Shown here: positions 30,507-38,684 of the stretch, piece by piece | How the letters are laid out: each line of letters opens with the position of its first letter | Numbering within the stretch: position 1 is the first letter of the stretch | Assembly: GCA_902577625.1 (NCBI GenBank) | Contig: CACGZX010000008.1 | Location: 1 to 38,684 of the forward strand | Source of the DNA: an uncultured Pelagibacteraceae bacterium | GTDB lineage: Bacteria; Pseudomonadota; Alphaproteobacteria; Pelagibacterales; Pelagibacteraceae | DNA: 38,684 nucleotides | Direction of reading: 5' to 3' | Program-made: the position numbers and the translations under genes | The notes under the pieces: model-generated | What the model saw: the letters and a program-made list of their open reading frames with translations, nothing else | Told to the model about the DNA's origin: nothing | Databases searched by the model: none

Positions 30507-32531
30507 ATATTTTTTCTATTATCAACTAGACTTTTAACCACACCCGGATCAGCTAAAGTTGTTGTATCCCCAAGTTGCTCATGTTCATTAGCAGCTATCT
30601 TTCTTAAAATTCTTCTCATTATTTTTCCAGATCTTGTTTTTGGTAGTCCAGGTGAAAATTGGATAAAATCTGGAGTAGCAATTACTCCAATTTGTTTTCT
30701 TACCCATAGTTTCAACTCTCTTTCTAAATCTCCATTAGGCTCTTCTCCAACATTCAAAGTTACATAACAATATAATCCATTTCCCTTTATATCATGAGGA
30801 CATCCAACTACTGCAGCTTCTGCAACTTTTGGATGTGCTACAAATGCACTTTCTATTTCGGCAGTTCCTAAATTATGTCCTGATACAATAATAACATCAT
30901 CAACTCTTCCAGTTATCCAATAGTATCCATCTTTATCTCTTTTGCAGCCATCCCCAGTAAAATATTTTCCATCAAACTGAGAAAAGTATGTTTCTATAAA
31001 TCTATCATGGTCACCATATACAGATCTCATTTGACCTGGCCAAGATTGAGCTATGCATAGTCTTCCTTGTGCCTCTCCTTTTAAGACTTTGCCATCCTTA
31101 TCAACTATTTCAGGTTTAATCCCATAAAATGGTTTTGTTGCAGATCCAGGTTTTAGGTCTATTGCTCCAGTTTGAGGACTAATTAAAATTCCTCCAGTTT
31201 CTGTCTGCCACCAAGTATCAACAATAGGACATCTAGAATCCCCTACAGTTTTAAAATACCATTGCCAGGCTTCTGGATTAATTGGTTCTCCAACAGTACC
31301 AAGTAATTTAAGTGATTTTCTTGATGTTTTTTTTACTGGTCCATCTCCTTCTCTCATCATGGCTCTTATTGCTGTTGGAGCGGTATAAAAAATATTTACT
31401 TTATATTTATCTACTATTTGCCACCATCTGGACCAATCAGGATAATTAGGAATACCCTCAGACATAATTGTAGTGGCTCCATTTGCAAGAGGTCCATAAA
31501 TAATATAACTGTGACCAGTAACCCAACCAATATCAGCAGTGCACCAATATATATCTTTTGATTTATAATTAAAAATATATTGATGAGTCATTGAAGCGTA
31601 AACCATATAGCCACCGGTAGTGTGCATAACACCTTTAGGTTTTCCTGTGGATCCAGATGTATATAAAATAAATAATGGATCTTCTGCATTCATTTCTTCA
31701 GGTTCACAATTCTTAGAAGCTTTTTTTGTTATATTGTGATACCAAACATCTCTGCTTTCATCCCAATTAATTCTGTTCCCAGTTCGTTTTACTACAACAC
31801 ACTTTTTAACATTTGGACAATTTAAAAGAGCCTCATCAACTTTGGCTTTTAAGTCTATAATTTTTCCTCCTCTAATACCTTCATCAGCAGTAATAACGAA
31901 TTCAGATTTACAATCATTAATTCTCCCAGATATACTGTCAGCTGAAAAACCTCCAAAAATAATTGAATGAACTGCTCCTATTCTTGCACATGCTAGCATT
32001 GTATATGCTAATTCAGGTATCATTGTTAAATAAATTGTAACTCTATCTCCTTTTTTTTACTCCTATTTCTTTTAATCCATTTGCTGCTTTTGAAACTTCT
32101 TGATGTAATTGTTTATAGCTAATTTTTTTTTGTACTTTTGGATCATCCCCAACCCATATTATTGCAGTTTTATCTTTATTTTTCTTTAAATGACGATCGA
32201 TACAATTAGCTGAAGCATTTAAAGTTCCATCATAAAACCATCTAATATGAACATCTGACTTGCTGTATTTATAATCTTTAATTTTTGTGTACGGTTTAAT
32301 CCAGGCAATCCTCTTACCCTCTTTCTTCCAAAAATTATCATTGTTTTTTATTGAATCCGAATATTTTTTTTCATATCCCGATTTATTTATTATGGCTTTT
32401 TTTACCCAATCACTTTTTGTTTTATAAATTAATTCAGAATTTTCAATTTTTTTAGCTTTATTTTTTTTTAATCTTTTTTTTCTTGAAGATTTTTTCTTTT
32501 TAATTTTTTTTCTTTTTTTCTTTTTTGGCAT
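30503..32531 (-). pseudogene. acs: Acetyl-CoA synthetase interrupted by an apparent +1 frameshift (ORFs 32043-32531 and 30503-32023)
   Basis: ORF1 carries the Acs N-terminus (FWKKEGKRIAWIKPYTKIKD...[13 protein letters not shown]), ORF2 the rest ([18 protein letters not shown] ... [17 protein letters not shown]). Removing one A from the A8 run (32051-32058) restores ...[33 protein letters not shown]. Sequencing error versus real lesion is unresolved. Confidence 0.85.
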
Positions 32532-32537
32532 AAAGAA

Positions 32538-32960
32538 TTATTTTTTATTAATATTACTCATCTTCAAAATAATTTTCCAGCTTTTAGTATCTACCGGCAT
32601 CACAGATAATCTACTTTGTTTTATGAGAGGTAAGTTATTAAGATTAGGATTTTTTTTGATATTTTCTAGTGAAACTGGCTTATTTAAGGCTTTTTTAAAT
32701 CTAACTTGAATTGCCACAAATCTTTTTTCTTTATCTGTTGGGTCTATAAAGGCAGTTTTTATAACCTCAACTATACCTACAATTTCTTTACCAATATTTG
32801 AATGATAAAAAAAACAAAGGTCACCTTTAGACATTTTTTTTATATTATTTGCAGCCTGATAATTTCTTACTCCATCCCATATTGCTCCATTTAAACCCGC
32901 TTTTTTTTGATCATCAATTGACCAAACGTTTGGTTCTGATTTTAATAACCAATATTTCAT
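32538..32960 (-). CDS. EVE-domain protein
   Basis: YWLLKSEPNVWSIDDQKKAGLNGAIWDGVRNYQAANNIKKMSKGDLCFFYHSN. Confidence 0.93.
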   Translation of the reverse strand: MKYWLLKSEPNVWSIDDQKKAGLNGAIWDGVRNYQAANNIKKMSKGDLCFFYHSNIGKEIVGIVEVIKTAFIDPTDKEKRFVAIQVRFKKALNKPVSLENIKKNPNLNNLPLIKQSRLSVMPVDTKSWKIILKMSNINKK

Positions 32961-33065
32961 ATAATTATTACCTCATTGATTAAATTTTTTAAAAATACTA
33001 TTAAAAATTAATATTAATATTTAATGTATTAATTAAGCAAAAATTAATAATTAATACGAATATAT

Positions 33066-33644
33066 ATGAAAAAAATACTTACAAGCATTTTATTGGTAAT
33101 TTTTTTTAATACTAATGCATTATCAGAAAATAGTTATGTATTTGGTGGGATAAAAATATTTAATTACGGAATTGAAACAGGTGATCTGCAAGATTTAAAC
33201 CAATCGTTGATTGATTTAGGGTTTTCAAGTTCAACAAGTGAAACTGATAATACTGGCGTAGGATTTGATGTAGGTATAGGAGTAGGTTTAGCAGAAGGGG
33301 TTTCAGTTGAGGCTGGATATGTAAATTACGGAACCTTAGAAATAAAAACTACTCTAACCGGACCATCAGAAAGTTTAACAACTGAAATAAGTGGTGATGG
33401 AGTTACTGTAGCAGGTGTTTTAAATTTAGAGGGTATTTACCTTAAAGGTGGAATACATAGCTGGGATTTTACAGGTACAGTATCAACTACTAAAGGTTCA
33501 TCTTCACAAGCATTAGGAACTGGCACAGATCCATTTTTTGGAATTGGTTTTGCCGACAAAAATTTTGGTTATTCTTTTGAACATTATATAATTGATGATG
33601 GAGACATTAGTTCTGTCAATGTTTTTTATAGAATGCCTTTTTGA
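33066..33644 (+). CDS. Outer-membrane beta-barrel protein
   Basis: Signal peptide (MKKILTSILLVIFFNTNALSE), Gly-rich alternating strands, C-terminal aromatic (FYRMPF). Confidence 0.75.
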   Translation: MKKILTSILLVIFFNTNALSENSYVFGGIKIFNYGIETGDLQDLNQSLIDLGFSSSTSETDNTGVGFDVGIGVGLAEGVSVEAGYVNYGTLEIKTTLTGPSESLTTEISGDGVTVAGVLNLEGIYLKGGIHSWDFTGTVSTTKGSSSQALGTGTDPFFGIGFADKNFGYSFEHYIIDDGDISSVNVFYRMPF

Positions 33645-33654
33645 GAATTATAAA

Positions 33655-34728
33655 TTAATATTTTAATCCAGACCCTTTTAGAAATATAGCGTCCTTATCT
33701 AATTGCCATCTTGGTTTTGCTGGGAAACTTAAATCATCAAATTGTTTTTGTTTAAATTTTTCTAGACCAGCTAGCGCAATCATTGCAGCATTATCTCCAC
33801 ACAAATTAATTGGAGGAAATGATGCCATAAAATTTTCTTCTTTACAAAGTTTTGTTAAGCTTTCTCGTATTTTTTTATTTGCAGCAACACCACCAGCAAC
33901 TACAAAGATTTTTTTCTTGTCCCCATTAATATTTTTAAACTCTTTAAATGCAACTTTGCTTTTTTGGTATAATATCTCTTCCATCGTTTTTTGAAATGAC
34001 GCAGCAAGGTCGTACTTTTCTTGTTTTGTTTTAATATTTTTTGTAATTCTAAGAATTGCTGTTTTAAGTCCCGCAAAAGATAAATTACACCCACCTTTGT
34101 TAATTATGGGTTTTGGTAAATCAAATTTTGTTGGATCACCTTTTTTTGCTAAAATTTCTATTTGAGGACCTCCTGGAAATTCAATTCCTAGTAACTTTGC
34201 AGTTTTATCAAAAGCTTCTCCGGCAGCATCATCGATAGTTGTCCCAAGTCTTTTATATTGTCCAAGTCCTTCAACACAAAGAAATTGACTGTGTCCTCCA
34301 GATATTAATAGTAAAAGATAAGGGTAATTTATTTTTGAATTTAATTTAGGACTTAAGGCATGTCCTTCTAAATGATTTACAGCAATGAATGGTTTATTCA
34401 ATGATACTGCTAGTGCTTTGCCAAAATTAAGTCCAACAGATAAACAAACTATTAAACCAGGACCTGCAGTTGCTGCAACTGCGTCTACATCATTTAAATT
34501 AACTCCACTTTCATCAAATGCTTTTTTTGCGATCAAATCAATTTTTTCTATGTGAGCTCTGGCAGCAAGTTCAGGAACTACTCCTCCAAACTCTTTATGA
34601 ATATCTACTTGGCTTGAAACTATATTAGATAAAATTTCTGGCTCACCATCGTTATTTTCTCTAATTAAAGCTACTGCAGTTTCGTCACAACTAGACTCTA
34701 TTCCAAGAATTACTGGTTTTTTTGACAT
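33655..34728 (-). CDS. tsaD: tRNA N6-threonylcarbamoyladenosine synthase TsaD
   Basis: LGIESSCDETAVAL, GGVVPELAARAHIEKI, LISGGHSQFL, VAGGVAAN. Confidence 0.98.
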   Translation of the reverse strand: MSKKPVILGIESSCDETAVALIRENNDGEPEILSNIVSSQVDIHKEFGGVVPELAARAHIEKIDLIAKKAFDESGVNLNDVDAVAATAGPGLIVCLSVGLNFGKALAVSLNKPFIAVNHLEGHALSPKLNSKINYPYLLLLISGGHSQFLCVEGLGQYKRLGTTIDDAAGEAFDKTAKLLGIEFPGGPQIEILAKKGDPTKFDLPKPIINKGGCNLSFAGLKTAILRITKNIKTKQEKYDLAASFQKTMEEILYQKSKVAFKEFKNINGDKKKIFVVAGGVAANKKIRESLTKLCKEENFMASFPPINLCGDNAAMIALAGLEKFKQKQFDDLSFPAKPRWQLDKDAIFLKGSGLKY

Positions 34729-34786
34729 AAATTAGTTTTTATTACTTTCAAATTCTAAATATAAAGATGGAATATAAATTAATTTA

Positions 34787-35710
34787 ATGAAAAGCAAAAA
34801 AATTATTATTGGATCAAGAGGTAGCAAATTAGCATTAATATATGCTGCAAAAGCAAAAGAAAAAATTTTACAAGTCTCTAAAGAGTTCAATATTGAGACT
34901 ATAGAAATAAAAGAAATAACAACAGCTGGAGATTTAAATCAAAAAGATAGACTTTCTGAAATAGGAGGCAAAGGACTTTTTTCAAGTAAAATTGAAAAAG
35001 AATTATTAGAAAATAAAATTGACATTGCAGTTCATGCTTTAAAAGATATGCCATCATATGAGACTGAGGGATTATTAACTAATTGTTTTTTAAAAAGAAA
35101 TGATCCAAGGGAAGTATTAATTTCTAAAAATAAAATTAAATTTAAAGATTTAAATAAAGATTCAATAATTGGAACTTCCTCTTTTAGAAGAGAATTTCAA
35201 TTAAAAAATAAAAGAAGTGATTTAAATTATAAATTAATTAGAGGAAATGTTGACACTAGAATTAACAAATTAAATCAAAACTTATATGACGCGGTAGTTT
35301 TATCTTTAGCTGGCATTAATTCTTTAAATTTAGATAAACATATTTCAGAAATTTTCTCAATTGATGAAATTTTACCAAGTGTTGGGCAAGGAGTTATAGC
35401 ATTACAATGTAAAAGTGATGATGAGTATATAAAAAATGTTTTAAAAAAAATAAATGATGAAACAACTTTTAAGAATGTTCAAGCAGAAAGAAATGTTCTT
35501 AAAGTTTTAGAAGGAGACTGTGAAACAGCTGTAGGTGCAATATCAGTAATAAATAATAAAAATATAACACTCCAAGGAGAGCTTTTTTCATTAGATGGAA
35601 AAGAAAGATTTTATTGTAAGTCTTCCAAAGGTATAAAATATGCAGCAGAACTAGGTATTGAAATTGGAGAAAATTTAAAAAAACAATCAAAAGGAAGTTA
35701 TAAAAAATAA
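34787..35710 (+). CDS. hemC: Hydroxymethylbilane synthase
   Basis: IIIGSRGSKLALIYA, AVHALKDMP, RREFQLKNKRSDL, LEGDCETAVGA. Confidence 0.98.
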   Translation: MKSKKIIIGSRGSKLALIYAAKAKEKILQVSKEFNIETIEIKEITTAGDLNQKDRLSEIGGKGLFSSKIEKELLENKIDIAVHALKDMPSYETEGLLTNCFLKRNDPREVLISKNKIKFKDLNKDSIIGTSSFRREFQLKNKRSDLNYKLIRGNVDTRINKLNQNLYDAVVLSLAGINSLNLDKHISEIFSIDEILPSVGQGVIALQCKSDDEYIKNVLKKINDETTFKNVQAERNVLKVLEGDCETAVGAISVINNKNITLQGELFSLDGKERFYCKSSKGIKYAAELGIEIGENLKKQSKGSYKK

Positions 35711-35711
35711 T

Positions 35712-36410
35712 ATGCATATTTTATTTACAAGACCACTAGATGACTGTGAGGATTTAATATTAAAATTTAGTGAACTCGGGCACAAAGTTTCACATATGCC
35801 AGTTATTCAAATTGAAAAAATTGAACATGAAAAAATAAATTTTATAGATTACAAAGCAATAATTTTTACAAGCGCTAATGCATTAAAATACCTCGATACA
35901 AAATTAATTGATAAAAACATAATTTGTTTTTGTGTTGGAAGCGCAACTGAAAAAAAAGCTTTAAGCCTTGGATTTCAAAATGTTGTAACTGCTGAAGGCA
36001 ACGTAAGAAATTTGGAAGAATTAATATTACAAAATTACAATTCTTCTTCTGGAAAAATGCTTTATATAAGTGGAGAAATTATTTCAAATGATATAAATAA
36101 AAACTTATTATCAAAAGGTTACAATGTAAAAAGAGTAGTTAATTATATTTCAAAGCCCAACCATCAATTAGACGAAAAATTTATAGAAAAATTAAGAACA
36201 AGCATGCCCGATGTAGTTTATGTTTATTCTCAAAATAGCGCTTTAAGCTTCTTAAAGTTAATAAATTATTACAAATTAAATGATTTTTGGATGAATACTA
36301 ATTTAATGTGTATTGGTGAAAAATCATCGTCAGTATTAAATAAAATTAAGTGGAAAAAAATTTTTATTTTTAGTCCTGGAGAAGAAGAATTTTTGCTATA
36401 TAAAATTTAA
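35712..36410 (+). CDS. hemD: Uroporphyrinogen-III synthase
   Basis: ILFTRPLDDCEDL..., AIIFTSANALKYL, CVGSATEKKALSLGF; follows hemC. Confidence 0.9.
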   Translation: MHILFTRPLDDCEDLILKFSELGHKVSHMPVIQIEKIEHEKINFIDYKAIIFTSANALKYLDTKLIDKNIICFCVGSATEKKALSLGFQNVVTAEGNVRNLEELILQNYNSSSGKMLYISGEIISNDINKNLLSKGYNVKRVVNYISKPNHQLDEKFIEKLRTSMPDVVYVYSQNSALSFLKLINYYKLNDFWMNTNLMCIGEKSSSVLNKIKWKKIFIFSPGEEEFLLYKI

Positions 36411-36412
36411 AT

Positions 36413-37498
36413 ATGGATTTATTTAATAATTTTAAATTGTTGTTTCTTTCTGTTTGGGAAAGAGGAATTCTAGGCGTAGACATTATTGAAATATTAATTG
36501 GTGTTGGTATATTTTTTGTATTTTTAATATTTAGAGGAATCATCAGCAAAGTTATTATTAAAAGATTAGAAAATATAGCGAAGAAAACTACAAATAAATT
36601 TGATGACTCGTTTGTTTCAGCAATGGAGGGGCCAGCTAGGTTTTTACCAATAGTTATTGGTTTTTTTATTGCAAGTTATTACATGTCTTTTTCTGAAGAA
36701 AGTAGGGAAATTGTAGATACAATTAATAGAACATTAATAACTATTTTTATTTTTTGGGTCATGCATCAAGTTATAGAACCAGTTTCTTATGTATTAAGTG
36801 GTTTGAATAAAATTTTAACAAGGGAACTTATTGGCTGGATTATTAAGTCATTAAAAGTATTAATTTTTATTTTAGGTATAGCTGCAGTTCTTGAATTATG
36901 GGGTATAAAAATTGGACCAATTATTGCAGGACTTGGTTTATTTGGTGTTGCTGTTGCATTGGGTGCACAAGATTTATTTAAAAATTTAATTTCAGGTATT
37001 TTAGTACTTGTCGAAAAAAGATTTAAAATTGGAGATTGGATTTTAGTTGAAGGAATAATTGAAGGAATTGTTGAAAAAATAGGATTTAGATCAACCGTTA
37101 TAAGAAAATTTGATAAATCAATTGCAATAATTCCAAATTTTCAATTTGCAGAAAATGCAGTAATAAATGTAAGTCAAACTACAAATTGGATTATTAGCTG
37201 GGTAATTAATTTACAATACGATTCAACAGTTGATCAACTTAAAACTATAAGAAATGAAATTGAAGATTACATAAAAAAAAATGAAGATTATAAACCTGAA
37301 CTAGGATACGCAGTTAGAGTTGATAAGTTTGCAGACAGTTCTATTGATATGTATATTCGTTGTTTTACAAAAACAGATGACTGGGATGAGTGGCTAGCTG
37401 TTAAAGAGAGATTAGCAATTCAAATAAAACAAATTGTAGAAAAAAATGGTGCATCTTTTGCATTTCCTAGCCAGTCAATTTATGTTGAGAAAAAATGA
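36413..37498 (+). CDS. MscS-family mechanosensitive channel
   Basis: AGLGLFGVAVALGAQDLFKNLISGILVLVEKRFKIGDWI. Confidence 0.95.
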   Translation: MDLFNNFKLLFLSVWERGILGVDIIEILIGVGIFFVFLIFRGIISKVIIKRLENIAKKTTNKFDDSFVSAMEGPARFLPIVIGFFIASYYMSFSEESREIVDTINRTLITIFIFWVMHQVIEPVSYVLSGLNKILTRELIGWIIKSLKVLIFILGIAAVLELWGIKIGPIIAGLGLFGVAVALGAQDLFKNLISGILVLVEKRFKIGDWILVEGIIEGIVEKIGFRSTVIRKFDKSIAIIPNFQFAENAVINVSQTTNWIISWVINLQYDSTVDQLKTIRNEIEDYIKKNEDYKPELGYAVRVDKFADSSIDMYIRCFTKTDDWDEWLAVKERLAIQIKQIVEKNGASFAFPSQSIYVEKK

Positions 37499-37788
37499 TT
37501 GCTATTTTTTATTTAGTTTTGCAAATTTTAAAGATTTACACCTATGTTGTAATTGCAAATGTAGTTATAAGCTGGTTGATTGCATTTAACGTTTTAAACA
37601 CATCAAATAGATTTGTTTATTCAATATTAGAATTTACATACCGTTTAACAGACCCTATTTTGAATAGGATCAGAAGATTTTTGCCTAACCTGGGGGCTTT
37701 TGATATTTCACCAATTATACTTCTTTTGTTGATCTGGTTTGTAGAAATGTGTATGAAGCTTTACGTGGCACCAATAATATTTAACTAA
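37495..37788 (+). CDS. YggT family protein
   Basis: YRLTDPILNRIRRFLPNLGAFDISPIILLLLIWF. Confidence 0.93.
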   Translation: MIAIFYLVLQILKIYTYVVIANVVISWLIAFNVLNTSNRFVYSILEFTYRLTDPILNRIRRFLPNLGAFDISPIILLLLIWFVEMCMKLYVAPIIFN

Positions 37789-37791
37789 TCC

Positions 37792-38634
37792 ATGATATTA
37801 ATAGACGGAAAAAAAATAGCAGCAGAATTAAGAGAAGAGCTAAAGCAAGAAATTTCTGAATTAAAATCCAAATATAATAAAGTTCCTGGATTAACTGTAA
37901 TTTTGATTGGAGAAGATGCCCCAAGCCAAATTTATGTTAGGAATAAAGAAAAGTCAGCGAATGAGGTAGGTTTAAAATCAGAAGTAATTAAATATCCAGA
38001 TTCGGTTGAGGAAAAAATAGTTCTAAATAAAATTGAAGAACTTAATAAAGACGAAAGCGTATCTGGTATTTTAGTACAACTACCTTTGCCAAAACACATA
38101 GATAAGCAAAAGGTTATTGAAACAATTTTACCAAGTAAAGATGTTGATGGATTTCATCCTATGAATGTTGGAAACTTATCTTCAGGTTATGAAAGTTCAA
38201 TTCCGTGTACACCACTTGGGTGTTATTTGATGATAAAAAAAATTGAACCAAATTTAAGTGGAAAAAAAGCAGTTGTTGTTGGAAGATCAAATTTAAATGG
38301 AAAGCCGATGACACAACTTTTATTAAAAGAAAATTGCACTGTAACAATTACTCATTCAAAAACAAAAGATTTAAAAGGTGAGTGCCTAAAAGGTGATATT
38401 ATAGTTGCTGCAGTTGGAATACCTGAACTTGTAAGAGGAGATTGGGTTAAAAAAGACGCAATAGTTATTGATGTTGGAATAAATAAAACAGAAAAAGGAA
38501 TAGTGGGTGATGTCGCATTTGATGAAGTTTCAAAAGTTGCAAAAGCCTTAACACCTGTTCCTGGTGGCGTTGGCCCAATGACAATAGCATGTCTTCTTAA
38601 AAATACCATTGAGTGCTTCAAAAGATCTAATTAA
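37792..38634 (+). CDS. folD: Bifunctional methylenetetrahydrofolate dehydrogenase/cyclohydrolase
   Basis: SQIYVRNKEKSANEVGL, GILVQLPLPKHI, PCTPLGCYLMI, VGRSNLNGKPMTQLLL, TPVPGGVGPMTIACLLKNT. Confidence 0.98.
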   Translation: MILIDGKKIAAELREELKQEISELKSKYNKVPGLTVILIGEDAPSQIYVRNKEKSANEVGLKSEVIKYPDSVEEKIVLNKIEELNKDESVSGILVQLPLPKHIDKQKVIETILPSKDVDGFHPMNVGNLSSGYESSIPCTPLGCYLMIKKIEPNLSGKKAVVVGRSNLNGKPMTQLLLKENCTVTITHSKTKDLKGECLKGDIIVAAVGIPELVRGDWVKKDAIVIDVGINKTEKGIVGDVAFDEVSKVAKALTPVPGGVGPMTIACLLKNTIECFKRSN

Positions 38635-38653
38635 TTTTTAAATTATATAACCT

Positions 38654-38680
38654 ATAACTTTCTAATGAAGTTATTTTTTA
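38654..38680 (+). terminator. Putative AU-rich intrinsic terminator after folD
   Basis: ATAACTT/AAGTTAT 7-bp stem with 7-nt loop (TCTAATG) followed by a T run. Confidence 0.45.
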
Positions 38681-38684
38681 TATT

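Noticed and set aside
32015-32060. Programmed -1 slippery heptamer (A AAA AAG type) in acs
   Set aside because: The A8-GG context superficially resembles one, but restoring the frame needs +1 (or -2), not -1, so classical -1 recoding does not explain it.
33900-34094. Minus-strand ORF 64 aa
   Set aside because: Alternate-frame ORF within tsaD; Lys-rich composition from AT bias.
35499-35717. Minus-strand ORF 72 aa
   Set aside because: Antisense to the hemC end; low-complexity Leu/Phe translation.
38159-38621. Minus-strand ORFs 38159-38347 and 38352-38621
   Set aside because: Antisense to folD.
5434-38684. CRISPR arrays, transposases, integrases, prophage or toxin-antitoxin/defence genes
   Set aside because: No regularly spaced repeats and no recognisable mobile or defence proteins. 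The tRNA-Gly is not flanked by an integrase or a visible attachment repeat.

Overview
This is a compact, very AT-rich, gene-dense bacterial chromosomal window. Gene content and style (short intergenic gaps, Lys/Asn/Ile-rich proteins) suggest an alphaproteobacterium of the SAR11/Pelagibacterales type; this is inferred from the sequence, not from a search. Nearly all of it is core housekeeping: rho-hemJ-hemH-hemE, ppsR/DUF299-maf-aroE-coaE-dnaQ, secB-fxsA, Tim44-like/Smr, hslVU, a his cluster (hisB-H-A-F-E-HIT-GNAT), lolA-like/ftsK, a UbiH-like monooxygenase, a LON-domain protein, tRNA-Gly(GCC), phhB, purH-heparinase-rpe, a sodium:solute symporter with DUF4212, acs, an EVE protein, an OMP barrel, tsaD, hemC-hemD, MscS, YggT and folD. 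No CRISPR array, transposon, prophage or defence island was seen. Points worth a second look: (1) the 284-bp, ~14% GC hemE/DUF299 gap has the conserved alphaproteobacterial context of the replication origin and carries internal repeats; (2) acs is split by a +1 frameshift at an A8 run; (3) Acs has a poly-lysine N-terminal extension; (4) there are two divergent TPR-sulfotransferase paralogs; (5) two unannotated small membrane ORFs sit inside operons; (6) a sigma32-like promoter abuts the hslV start codon; (7) the rho leader is C-rich; (8) the symporter has an EF-hand-like loop; (9) all seven convergent gene pairs overlap or lie within 10 nt. I found no convincing wholly new multi-gene system.
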